Positions 42,841 to 54,707 of a DNA stretch of 64,000 bases are shown piece after piece. The stretch spans positions 695,528 to 759,527 of the forward strand of contig VWZS01004363.1 in the NCBI GenBank assembly GCA_013397075.1, given 5' to 3'. The translations under genes and the position numbers were made by a program. The notes beneath the pieces were generated by a model, which was given only the letters and a program-made list of their open reading frames with translations, had not been told where the DNA came from and searched no databases. How positions within the stretch are numbered: position 1 is the first letter of the stretch; each line of letters opens with the position of its first letter. Source of the DNA: Rhabdornis inornatus. Taxonomy: Eukaryota > Chordata > Aves > Passeriformes > Rhabdornithidae.

Positions 42841-43650
42841 TCCACAAACATCATCCCAACCTTCAGGAATGGTCTGTAAATACGTGCCAGGGACCACATT
42901 CTTCAGAGTCTGAGCAGTCAGGTCTCTCTGGATCAGAAGTTAGGGCCTTACTTCGTGCCACTGGAGCTGCAGTACAGTTCCATGCTCATAAGAATAAGAG
43001 GAATCTATTCCAAAATGCAGCTATACCACAAAACCTGGCTGGGCTGTGCATAAAAAATGATTGCCCATTCTCTCTTTCCAGACAACTCAAAACCTTTGGA
43101 TTTGTGATTCCATGCCTATCCTCTCAGGGCAGGGAGCTCCTTCAGCTTTGTCTGTATACAGATATATATATGTATGCTGCTTGGCAAGTAGCATAAATTC
43201 TGTATTCTCTAGAGTAATCTGAGAATCTCTCTCACCACTGCCAAACAGCAGTAGCTTTCTCTCCTCATGTCGAGGTGATATTTTCACATTGTCACTGAGT
43301 GTTAAATTTTACTTATATTTGCTTAAATTAAGTATGTTTAAGGTTAACCTTTTTTTTTTAAGTGGCTTATTTAATTTGTTTGAACAGATTTGGTTTATTT
43401 TGAGTTGCTAAAAACTAATTAAGTTTCTGTTATCTCTAAAGTGCAATCTCCCGTGAGTTCTCTCTGTTAATGCTCCTGCTTCATGTCTCTCACTGCTTGA
43501 GTGTTACTTGTAACAGTAGGAAAGGACAAATTTCAGATGAAACTGTGCCTGAGAAGAGAAGGGTTTGGTGGATTGTTTTTTTCTTGAAGAATGAATATAT
43601 CCTTTCAAAGTATAAATGTATCAATGAAGGAGAAAAATACGTTTGATAGA

Positions 43651-43672
43651 ATATTAAAATATATTTTAATAT
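43651..43672. repeat. Perfect 22-bp AT palindrome
   Basis: The 22 bases are identical to their reverse complement and consist only of A and T, with the centre at 43661/43662. It could form a cruciform or hairpin, but AT-only palindromes also arise by chance in AT-rich introns. Confidence 0.9.
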
Positions 43673-43938
43673 ATTTAAAATCCAGATAAATAGATGTTGA
43701 ATTAGTTTTTTCCTAAGTTTTGGAATGCTTCTCTCCTCACAATCATTTTCATTCAATCTAGTCTATAAAGTTATTCACAAATCATCTCAAGTAATGCACA
43801 TGGCAAGCAGAGCTCACTTTCCAGTTTTATACATGAAAATCAAAAAGGAGCTCTTGGTTTGCCTTTCAGTATTTTGAGATACAAAATATATAGCTGCAAA
43901 AATAAAACAGGATTTCTTAAGGCTTTTCAACCTTTCAG

Positions 43939-44121
43939 CTCATCACACTGCGAACAAATCCAGATGCAGCCACACAGAACAGACGGTTTCAGTTCACTCA
44001 AAATCAAAAGAAAGAAGATTCAAAAACATCAACATCAGTCACCAGCGTCAATCAGGCCAGCACATCTCGACTAGAAGGATTGCAGTCAGAGAACCACCGC
44101 TTGAGAATGAAAATTACAGAG
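43939..44121 (+). CDS. GABBR2: GABBR2 coding exon (proximal cytoplasmic tail and first half of the coiled coil)
   Basis: This 183-nt exon encodes 61 residues in phase 0-0, starting LITLRTNPDAATQNRRFQFT and ending ENHRLRMKITE. The first 40 residues are the basic, polar stretch after TM7. From about STSRLEGLQSENHRLRMK the pattern becomes a leucine-zipper-like heptad repeat; this coiled coil pairs with the one in GABBR1 and hides the GABBR1 ER-retention signal. The Ser of STSRLE corresponds, by counting back from the stop, to the serine I recall as an AMPK phosphorylation site (rat Ser783). The acceptor is CCTTTCAG and the donor GAG|GTACTG, which is weaker than the other donors here. The phase-0 frame and the match to the family make the exon certain. 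Confidence 0.97.
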
Positions 44122-46029
44122 GTACTGTTTTCTGTACACACTGCCTGGGCACTTCATTTTTCATTGTTTTTTGTTGCAATTCTGCAATCTGCCTAAATGC
44201 CGACTTCTTTTCAGAGAAAAAAGTTTCCCTATAGAAATAATAGGAAAGAGACAATTTATACGGATTGTTAACTAGTACAGCAAATACATAGCAGGTGTGA
44301 TAAAATGAAAATGTGCCTTAGCAAAACGGAATTAAACTTGCCCTATTTATTTGTGACAGGCCAGTTACCCTCCTGTTTCACATGGACATGCTCCACAGCT
44401 CCAGAAGCGTAACCTTTACAAGCAAGTGTAACAAGATCCGCAGCCCCAGGGCCACTTAAGGGCTGTCTTTGTTCCTGTTTATGGTTGAGTTCTGAGGCTG
44501 TTATTTCTCAACCTCTCTGAGAGTTTGCTCAAAAACTTGCTAGACAGACTTTTGCATCTTCCATGAAACAGAATTACATATTTTCTTAAGGTAGAAAAAT
44601 ACCTTTGTGAACATGTGAGCTGACTCTTTTGGCACAAAGGTGGTGGTTTCTTCAGTACCTACTGAGGGAAAGGCTGAGTACATGAATTCTGTTAGAGCTA
44701 TAGCATGAACATTTATAGTTATGTCCATCCTTGCTCAGTAGACCTGAAATGATGACAAACCAGTCTTGAAGACTGCCCAATTTTTGAGACAAGATAACCA
44801 TAATTGATCATGTCATAAAGAAATTAACCTATTCTTGCCCAGTCTGTATTCTTACACCTTGAAGAAAAGCTATTTTATTGCAACAGTTATTTCTTTGCCC
44901 AGATCTCAAGTAGTGACAATTGTCTGGGTAACTAAAAGGTATTTACTCAGGATACCAGAGCCCAAAAGCAACAGTTATCTCTGTCTTGTTAAAGAAATTT
45001 AGTTCAGCTTTGCCAGGTTCCTTTCATGTGAGAGCCTTGAAATTTTTAATGAAGGCCTAGCTGCCTGCAAGCTATTTCTGTTCCTTTACTGTTGTATTTT
45101 TTCTACTAAGCCTCTTAACACAAGATCTCAGCCTGTGCCTCGCAAGGCTCATGATGGTGAGCACAGGTAAGGCTGATCAGAGCAGCCCCATTAGTGCTTG
45201 CAGGGCCCTGCCTATTTCTTTTAGACATTGCTTTAAATAGATTAAATTCCCAGAACCAGTGGGTCCAAATCAGTCTCATTGTCAAGGGAGTTTGGAACAT
45301 GCCCTACCATGGCTAGCAGCTACATCTCTGGCTCATCTAGTTTGAGTTGCTATGTCCCAGTTCTATACGGAATAATGCAGATCTAAATTCAGTACTTTTA
45401 AAATTCAGTTAAGCTGCTAGTGAGTGGGACGTACTCTGGACACCACGCCCTGCGCAACTGTTGACAAAGAGGATTAAGAAGCTTGTTTCTGGTAATTTTC
45501 TATTGGGGCTGTAGACAATTGAGTACAAGTCAGCCTCTGAGGAGAGCCCACTGTGCTCTGCTCAGTGCTAAAAATGCATTCCTGGTAGAGCTGACTGCAG
45601 TCACTCACATGACTGGACATGTGACAGTTCCCTTATAATTTCCTGTATGTTTGATAATTTGATGGATGAAATGGTTATAGCTAGGTGTGCCACAATTTTA
45701 CATGTGGATAATAAATAGTTGAAAGGTCTTCAGTCTGGGCTTTCTTATGTCCATATCTTTCTCATTTGCCAGTACACCTGAATTGCTTCTACTGTCAACT
45801 ACCAAAGCTTATCCCTCTCCTACACCCTGTGTGCAATATCACAGTTGAACACAATTTGTGACTTGTAGCATTATTCTTAGAGGTAGTGTAGAAAACTGTG
45901 TTTGCCACAGTGTAGTAATTGCATTACTACCTGTCTTCCAGTCTAATTATAGAAAGCTGTGCCTCAGTGCAGATACCTGAAGCAAGGACTCCTGAATTTT
46001 GAAGGATTTGTACTCTCTTTGTTTTTCAG
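44122..46029 (+). other. GABBR2: GABBR2 intron, 1.9 kb
   Basis: Shortest intron in the window, from GTACTG to a TTTGTTTTTCAG acceptor. It interrupts the coiled-coil coding sequence exactly between codons (ITE|LDK). No repeat or exon was recognised in it. Confidence 0.9.
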
Positions 46030-46159
46030 CTGGATAAAGATTTGGAAGAGGTCACAATGCAACTTCAGGACACTCCTGAGAAAACAACATACATTAAGCA
46101 GAACCACTATCAGGACCTCAATGATATTCTTAGTATACGGAACTTCACAGATGGCAAAG
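46030..46159 (+). CDS. GABBR2: GABBR2 coding exon (second half of the coiled coil and linker)
   Basis: This 130-nt exon enters in phase 0 with LDKDLEEVTMQLQDTPEKTT and completes the coiled coil begun in the previous exon. A linker follows, containing TYIKQNHYQDLNDILSIRNF and TDGK, and the exon ends one base into a codon at AAAG|GTGAGT. Compared with the mammalian tail as I remember it (NDILNLGNFTESTDGGK), the linker here has several changes (NDILSIRNFTDGKDGEK) at the same length, so this is the most divergent part of the tail in the window. The acceptor is a strong TTTGTTTTTCAG. Other frames across the exon are open by chance; only this frame joins both neighbours. Confidence 0.96.
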
Positions 46160-49100
46160 GTGAGTGCTAGTAAAATCCATTGGTAGCTTATCATGCCAAA
46201 CCTTTGAATAGCAATCTCATTGAATTGGTTTCAGAGCACTCAGACCTTGGTAAAACAGTATAAATATTTTGGATGAATTACTGACAGTATGTAGATTCAT
46301 ATAATAAGCTACATGGTACCCACTGAGTAGTTATTTCTGTATATATGTCTTCTACTGTAATACACATGGTGAAGTGGGAAACTTTTAGAAGTGTACTTGT
46401 GTTCAGAGGTCAAATTTTTTGTGCTGCATGGAGAGAGGAAAGTCACAGAATTTTAAGCCCAGTCTAATATATGCTTGTCTGACTGGGATGCTGAAATCCT
46501 GGTTTTGGACACTGCTATCAAGCACGTAAAAGAGAAGCATGTAAATATTTCAGTGCTGATTTGGATTCTAAATGCAGAATTGAAGCCACTCATGTATGAA
46601 AATTCTTCCCTGGGAACTGATAAAAAAGGATTTAATGACAACTCTAATATTCCTAAGTTTTTTCTCCTGTGTCTCTTGCACTGCTCCCTGAAGAAATACG
46701 TGCAAGAGAATTACTTCCATTAGAGCCATTTTGCTTTTTGGGAAGCAATACAATCTGGTGCACAGTGCAATAAAAGTGGAAGCCAGGACACCCACCTTCC
46801 ATATCTGACTCTAGAATGGATCTACTTTGTGACTTCTGGCAAATAGCTTTGTACAGCTGACTATTACTATAGTGTATGAAAAACTGTTTGCAGTGTGTTC
46901 AGAATTTGTATATTTGCATGTTTGTTACACTGCAAGGCTCAGGCTTCCTATTCATGTGGCACCATAGGCTTGATTAAGCGGGACAGAAGTTACTCCTATG
47001 AATAAATTTGAAGAATAATTTTGGAACAACAGCAACAGTTCACATATATTTTTGAAGTATATTGAAATTTCAGTTGGGTAAGGTTACTTTTTCTTGTGCC
47101 TTTTGCTTTAGTCTGGGTATACACTGGGTTGTGTAACTTGTAGCAAAAAGAAGAAAAAGAGAGAGTTCCCAGTGTCCTTTTTAAAAGTGAAAAAAAAAAA
47201 CAGAAGAGGGGAAAGGAGGAAAAGGAAAACGTAAATAGCTGCTGGAGGCGTGTGATTATTGGGCTGAGATCAGGAGCAAGAACTAACATCAGTGAGTGGG
47301 ATGAGGCAGTTTGAAAGGAACACATAGAATGTTCCTCTCATGTCAGATGCTCTGGGAAAAATGATAAATCATGAATAATAATTCAAGCAGAAAAGATATA
47401 CTGCATTGTGCCAAATGCCCATCTGAGTTTGGGTATGAGAAACAAAAAATTATTCTCAAGGAATACACTGGGTATAATTTTAGGATGGATGCTTCCCACA
47501 GCAAGATGCACTCCATTAGCAGTCGGAGGCTGGCAAAGAAATCAAGGATAAAATATAACCTTTCTGCACTTACTTGTGGCTATGTGTACAAAAGACATTG
47601 ATGCCTAACTGCTGCTTTAAGCAACAGCATCCAAGATTGTCTTTGTTCCTAATTTCCCCCCAGTACAACTTTTACATTTCTGCTGTGGGGTGCATATTTA
47701 AAATCATCTGTAAGCATGGAGCCTTAATGTCCAGAGTAGCTTGGAACTATGTATAATTGGGATTTATATGGTAGATATTCTGCATACTGAAGTTGCTGGA
47801 CACAATTTTCTCAGTGGATCTACCACATAAAGCTCCACACAAAAGGTGGGACAGGTGGAGAAAGATGCTTTCCCTTGTCCAAATTTATATGGAAAGGTTA
47901 GAGCATCCATTCACCTGGGAATGAGGAAGACTGGGTTCCCAATTTGCAGAAGGTGTTTGAAGCTTGGTCCCACACCTGGTGGCAAACACTCCACATATGC
48001 ATATTATAGTGTTTCCTGATTCTGACACAAGCGACATTAAATATGCATACTTCCAGGCTCTGAGCCACTGTGATCAGCAACCCTTGCTAGCCTTTTCCTG
48101 TCCCTCCAATTCCATTTCTTTTTCCTCTTATCTTTCCACATTTCCCTTATCTACGTCTGACTCTCCTGTCTGTTTCTCTCACTGCACCCATCCCCAATAG
48201 TCAACCCATGTGCTTAATATAAATTTGCCATTCCAATCAAAATAACAAGGCTTTGGAGAATTCATGCTGCTGAGTCACTGCTGCTTCTGTGCAGATTCAA
48301 ACAGACATCACTTAAATGGTACTTAAAAAAATTCTTGCCCTTACGGCTACAGGAAAGCTAACTCTGAATGACACGACTATGCTTTCTGTAGCTGTGCATT
48401 TCATGAGCTTTCAGTAAAGGAAAGTACAGAAACTTGAAATTATGCATCCCTGGTGGTACTCGAGTGAAGCTTCAGGATTGTAAATAATCTATTAGCGTGA
48501 CCTAGAAGTGACCATCTCTCTCATCCCCACTGTGCAACGGGGGAAGCCAGTCCAATATTGGTTTAAAGGTGATGATGAGGTTTGTGCCTTCCTTGATCTT
48601 GTGAAAATGTGAGCTGGGAGAGCGGGAATAGGACAGTGAAGAGAGAGGCTCAAAATAGCAGCTGACTTGGAACTAAAAATCATAGCAGATAATTTGCCAC
48701 ATTCGCTTTGTGGTTCACTTCTATGTGAATTGTTCTTATAAAATACCTTGCTTTGCTGGAGGAGCTCACACGAAAATGCCATGTAGTGTAACCCCATTGC
48801 TACTGCTTACACAAACTCAGGGCACTGCTCTTCACAGAACAGATCATAACAGGGGATTTAGGCAATGCATCTCGAACAAGCCCTGATCAAACTTTAATGT
48901 CATAATACACTACAGTAGGCTTCTGATCTGTAAAAATTGCCCAGAGTTAAAAAATCCTAATTCCTGTAGCCAAGTGCCAAAGAAGGTTATTTTATTCATC
49001 TCTTCCTTCCGCACTACCCTCATTTACATAAAAGATACTGATTTAAGATACAAAAGTGAAATTACTTTAGCCAAAAGAGGTAGATACAGCTGTGAACTCC

Positions 49101-52100
49101 TATATCTGCCTGACCTCAGGCACCGTTTCATAACTTTGGGATTCCTGGTTAGCTGTTAACAGCAACAGCTCCTGGTGTATCCCAGGAGCTCTTTGCTGGC
49201 ATAGGGACTCCTTCTTTACAGAACATTTCAGTACATCTCATTTAAAGAAAGATATTATCTGAGACACTCAACTCTTGTTCACAAATGCATAACATCCCTG
49301 AGACATCTACAGCAATTGGCTATGTAAGAAAAGCAATTAGGAAAATGTGATTTGTGGTTTATGGCTTGATTGCTTTCTTTTAATGCAGGCTTTTTAGCTG
49401 CACTGCCGCACAGCTTTGTGTGGTCAAGCAGTTTTCAGCATGCTCCACAGACTGTGGCTCTGATACTGCAAATGGCTTCCCCAGCTGAATTTAAAAAGGC
49501 ATCCCCTTAACTTCATTTCCTACATTCCTCAGATGATTTTGAGTCACTGTGCCTGCAGGGGACCTCAGCTCTGTGCGCCGGGCAACATTAACTTCTCCCC
49601 TGGCATTTGTGGGATCTGGTGGCCTTGCTGGAGTGGCAGGGCCACATTATAGCCTGGGTTTGAGGCAGGGATGGGGTGTGGGGGAGGCCAGCACTTGGCT
49701 CAGCGCTGGAACTGACAGAGCCATTCAGCAAGAAGAGTCAGGCTTGGAGGCATGGCTGTGTTTGCCAGGCTGACATTTGGGAAAAAGGAGGACAAGTGCC
49801 TCAACTGTGATGCTGTGTAAAGGAAGGGGAGGTGGGGGGGCTAGATAATTTTGCTACAGTTGGAATCACACTATCTTACTCTACCCAACTTCTTTTTGAT
49901 GTTTTAATACATGAAATTATTTCCATGTGACATAATTCACAAAATTATGGATCAAGTTTCATATAAAGCAAAGCTCAGAAGAAATCCTGCAGAAAATCTC
50001 CCTCTATTTCTACCTTGGCCAGTACATTTCAGAGAAGCATATTAGGGAAATAAAGGAATGACAGCCATTCTATGGGATGTACAGAAGAAGCAAGAGACAG
50101 CCTTGCCACAGTCCCCTCTTATGAGCCAATCCTTTTTGCAGGTTCTCTCTCTGCAGGAGCCCTTCCTTGCTCAGAAAATCTTGTTTGTTTTAAGACAGAA
50201 GACAGTCTTTACTCATTGCTGTGAATGGGCTAGGAGCATTCATTTACATGTCAGATATGCCTACATACTGTCACTTGTCACCCCACTCCGATGTTTCCTG
50301 GTGTTAGTTTTTCCCCATGTAAAAGCAGCTCAAAGAAAAACAGAATTCACAGGCATGTTGCTCACAAATGCAAAGCAAAACAGAGTTCATCTGTGATAGA
50401 TGGGGGAAAATATTATTCCTATGAAGTTCATGCAATTCAAGCATTAAGCTTGAGATTGAAAAATAGATTCAAAGGTAAGGGCTTTCAGAAATAACTCCTT
50501 TAAATGGGTGCTAGTTTGAAGCAAGGGTATAGTTCCTTTCTTCATAGAGATATAGAGATATGTATGTTAGTTTCTATGAAGCCTAACAAATGGATTCATC
50601 CTGAAATTGGAGCTTGTTTCTGTATCAACAGGGAGACCAACCTGTCTGAGGATCAGTATCTGCCCTTTCTTGCACAGAAATGAATCTGTAGTAAAGGGAA
50701 TTTCTTCTGATTTAAAGTAGTATAAATCAGAGCAAAGTCTTGCTAGTTTGTTTTTTTGTTTATCTTCCTCTCAAAACATAACTATGAGAGGCTATGCTTT
50801 AGATTGCCTGTGCAGTGTGCTTACTTCAGGAGAACATTTTTCTGATTACCCAGCAGATGATGTGATCATTTTAATTTTTCCTTTCAGTTTACTTTCCTAA
50901 CACCCGATTCACATGAAAAACAGAGACTGGCTATTCATGTTTCACAGTCCAAATAACAGAACTGGGAAAAATTACAGCAGGTTTTCAAAATCTGCTTCTG
51001 CTTTTAAAGTTTCCTGAGCTCTTTAGTAAATCAGCAAAGTTATCTCTGCCAGATCTTATAAGTCCTTATTAAACCACACTTGCTTCTTTGTGGAGCATGA
51101 TACATGCTTTCTAGCAAAGAGAAACAACAGTAGAATTGAAAGATATTGGATGAAGAGTAGTTCTATCATCCAGTTCTAAGCCATCAGAGGAGTATTGCCG
51201 CTAAAGCGTGATGATGAAGATGTTCAATAAAGCTGCAGTGTACAAACAGCAACGAAACAAGCCTGTAGTTAAAAAAAAAAAAAATTCTAAACTCTTGGAA
51301 GAAATTGAAGCATCATCAGTCACCTGGCGCTTTTTGCCTGCAGCTGAATGAGGGTTGTTAATATGCATGGAGCATTTAAACCTGCCCAGGTAATTTTGGC
51401 AGCCCGAGGTTGCAGAGTGATTACAGGTCACCCCTGGCAGAGGGAGAGGAGAGCAGCTGGGAGCAGTGACCTCCTGCCTGAGCCCCTCGGCAGCCTGCAT
51501 CAGGTGTGCTCTTGCAGCTCAGAGCTTTGTAAATGGAAGCTGTTTATTTGCTACAGGTAGGCAAAGGTCCTGAGCTAAAGCCTTCTGGCTCTCACCAACC
51601 ACTGGCAGCTAGCTTTGTTTATAATGAGCCCATTGCTGAGTGCTCTGTGAGGCCCTTGAGATGTATTTGTCTTTTCTCCCGACAGCTTTCTGAATGGAAA
51701 GTGCTCAGGCATCACTTACCCAGATTTATGAGTTCCGGTTTGAGGTCTACAAAGGTGAAAATTATTTAGAAGGTGCTTCTGGCTAACGTAATTTCAATTT
51801 TAAAGGTAGTTACATCATCCCCGTGCAACTTACTGAGTAGAATCTGCAGTGGCAGACAGTACCCTGAGAAGGAAGGGCGTTTTCACCAGCATTCTTAATG
51901 GACAGAGGAAGAGAAGATGCTAAAGTATCAAAAACACTGCTACACTTTCCAGGGGAAACTGGGAAATCAAATGTTTACCACTACTTTCAGTTGTTCACAT
52001 ATATAAAACTAGTTTTCTAAACCCTTAAGTTTGTTAAGTGCATATGGCAATAGCATTTTTTCTTTAAGCTCCAGCTCCCAGAAGCATATGACTAAGTGAG

Positions 52101-54589
52101 AATCTTGCTCTTCATTATTTAAATGAAAGGTAAATGAAAAATAAAGATATTCTAGTTTCCATAGCTGCAAAATAAAAACCTAACAACTCCTCTCCAAAAA
52201 TGCTTAACAAATAAGAATTACCTTTTTTTTTTAATATTTGAAAGAAGCAAATGAAAAAGGAAAAAAATTTACAATTTTTTGTGCATTCTGTCTGTATTTT
52301 ATAGATATACAGTAAAACTTGCATTTGGTAGCCTTGTATGCAGAAATTTATTCAGTGTATTAAGGGCAAGTCATCTGCAAGAGTGGTAGAAAAGAGTCTA
52401 TTAAGAATAACACACCGTGATATATGGGCAGTTGGTGTTGAGAGGTGAGTAGGAAGAGAATATATGATTTCTGCTCTACTCTAAACTAAATCCCCCACCT
52501 TTTTGACAAGGACCACCTCCTTCTCTCTCTCTCTCTCACAGCACATCTGAAAGTACATGAACCTCCTTTCGTGTGTACAACACAGATTATTCTACTAAAT
52601 AACATACACCCAAACAGCAACAGCTGTATTTTCTAATCATTTGATGAAGAATTATGTTTTTAGTGGCTCTGTAAAACGTTAAATTGCTTATCTTAGCCAA
52701 AGGAGTTGCAACCGTAAAGTAATTAAATCTTAGAGCTTTTCCATCCCTAATAACAAGGGTTACTCAAATTTTTACTTTGGTCTATATCAAAAAGTCAGCA
52801 GTTTCCATTGTCAGCTTAGATCAGCTCAGGACTAAATGTTGGTTTTAATCACGGAAGTGAAAAGTATTCTTTCCTACGTGTCTGTTTATAGACATAACAA
52901 GACTTTTATGCAAATGTCAAACTTGATATATGAAGAAATGCAATGTACAGAAAATAAAAACTGAACTCTTGTGACAGCAAATGCCACACCAGCAAACTTC
53001 AGGCTGCCCTGAGATGATAAACCTCACTGCTTATCTGCTTACCTCAGCCACTGTCAGATTTGACTCTTTGCTGTACTTCCTTCACATCTAAACCATCAGT
53101 GAATCCTGCCATCTCTTAATTTTAAACACTCTTCTTGCTACAACTGAATTCCTTAGCTCTCTTCTACTGACATTTTATTGCCCCAACGGAAGCAGCTTCA
53201 TGTGTTCACCTCCTTTCTCACCCAGATCCTCTCTTCAATGCAACACAAGTGAAAAATCTTGTCTCCCCTTCCGAGCTGAAGTGATCCCCATGCCTGCACA
53301 TTGTTGCCTCCTCACCTACACACTTGGTTGTTGCTGGCTTGTTAGGATTTTCACAGCATGAAGTGAATGCTATCAAATAATGCCAGGGATGACCTTGCTG
53401 GGAGGGCAATTATTGATGTTGGGGTTTGCCCTCAAAACATTCATGCCTCCAGGTTCTTTCTTCAGTTTGTGTTTCTGCTGCTTGCTTTGTCCCCCCAGTG
53501 CCTGTTGATAACATGCATATTCCCAGCATGCTGAGAGCTGAGCATTATTTGGGGCTTCTGAACATGATTACAAGAGAAAAGCTTAACCCTTCAAAATGTA
53601 CTGGCTTTCATGCCGTTTTCCTTTTTTCTTTACCATTTCCCTGCTTTTCCCCCTCATACTCAATTTTATGTTCAAATCCTCCAGTACCCTCTTCAAGAAT
53701 TTACCTCAGACTCCTCTTCCATGCTGCCTCAATGCCTGCAGCAATCACTGCTCCTCTGTTTGTGTGGCAAACAACTGCTGGTGATGGATTTGGAGCTCTC
53801 TGTAATTATTTATGAAAACTGTGAACTGCCCTCATTATTCAGATGCGTTCCGTGTGATTTTATTTGGCTTGCCACAGAAAGAGACTTTGAAAATGCAGGC
53901 AGGAATGGAAAGGATCCTCTTAAAATGGCTTTGTTTGCCCATGTTTCTCAGAGACAATGATGCCGTGGGCTTCAGCACAGCTAGCTGAGGACTCCCAGGG
54001 CACGCAGGGGAATCAATAATTATGATCTGTTTTGTTATCACTATGTAGAAAAGAAAAAAGTGTAATGACATTATTAGCTGTCCTTGCTGCAGACACAGAC
54101 AGCCTATGGACCAGTGCAACTGATATGAATCATATTTCCGTACTAAAAAATGATGGCAGAAGCAGATAGTCAAATGACAGCACTTAACTGCCTGTGTGAT
54201 TGTAAGAGTATCAAGGGTTTATACACCAACGAGATTATAGTTTTTCTAGGAAGAGTTTTAAGAAGGAGGGTTTATGAAAAGGTTACAATTTCTAACTGCA
54301 GTTACAGTATAGTTACATTATTTTTTCACATAGCCCGAGACTAGATGAGAGAGCATGATGTCACTTTCGTCACATTTCTGTTTCTTCATGGTGGTTCTTA
54401 TGAAGGAGCACATCATCCAAAACATAAGAGTATCAAACTCTCAGAGCAAAACTTGAGATTATACTGGAATATAGGTAGAATGAGTTTTCTTTGTGGCATT
54501 ATGGATATCTGAAAAAAAGTTAAAATGAAACAATTTTTAAATGGTCACTTGGTCACAGTAAAGTAAAATTGAATGTGTTCTCCATCCAG
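46160..54589 (+). other. GABBR2: GABBR2 intron, 8.4 kb
   Basis: Bounded by GTGAGT and a TCTCCATCCAG acceptor. It contains a short TC microsatellite (52521-52537), several A- or T-runs and a more GC-rich block at 49400-49850. I recognised no transposable element. Parts at 51340-51530 and 53780-53960 are repeat-free and moderately GC-rich, but no function can be read from them. Confidence 0.85.
52521..52537 (+). repeat. (TC)n microsatellite
   Basis: Eight TC units. The pyrimidine run is followed by ACAG, so it looks superficially like a 3' splice site; no GABBR2 coding sequence follows. Confidence 0.9.
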
Positions 54590-54707
54590 ATGGTGAGAAA
54601 GCCATTTTGAAAAATCATCTTGATCAAAATCCACCAGCACAGTGGGGCTCATCAGACCCTTCCAGAACAAGCAAAGATCCCATAGAAGACATCAACTCTC
54701 CAGAACA
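54590..54707 (+). CDS. GABBR2: GABBR2 coding exon (middle of the cytoplasmic tail)
   Basis: This 118-nt exon starts in phase 1. Its first two bases complete an Asp codon with the G left by the previous exon, and it then reads GEKAILKNHLDQNPPAQW, GSSDPSRTSKDPIED and INSPE. It ends in phase 2 with CA|GTAAGT. In the human tail, as I recall it, the matching stretch is GGKAILKNHLDQNPQLQW followed by NTTEPSRTCKDPIED, so the ends of this exon are conserved and its centre varies. It is part of the disordered cytoplasmic tail that binds scaffold and trafficking proteins. The acceptor CTCCATCCAG has a short pyrimidine tract; the donor is a consensus match. Confidence 0.96.

Larger units (their letters stand above)
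37552..43938 (+). other. GABBR2: GABBR2 intron, 6.4 kb
   Basis: Bounded by GTAGGT and CCTTTCAG. It holds a CR1 3' end on the + strand at about 37985-38220 and a long, degraded CR1 on the - strand at about 41480-42840. A perfect 22-bp AT palindrome lies at 43651-43672. The rest, including 38230-41470, shows no exon or family I recognise. Confidence 0.85.

Noticed and set aside
45959..46194. Open frames on both strands over the coiled-coil exon
   Set aside because: They use frames different from the one that joins the neighbouring GABBR2 exons.
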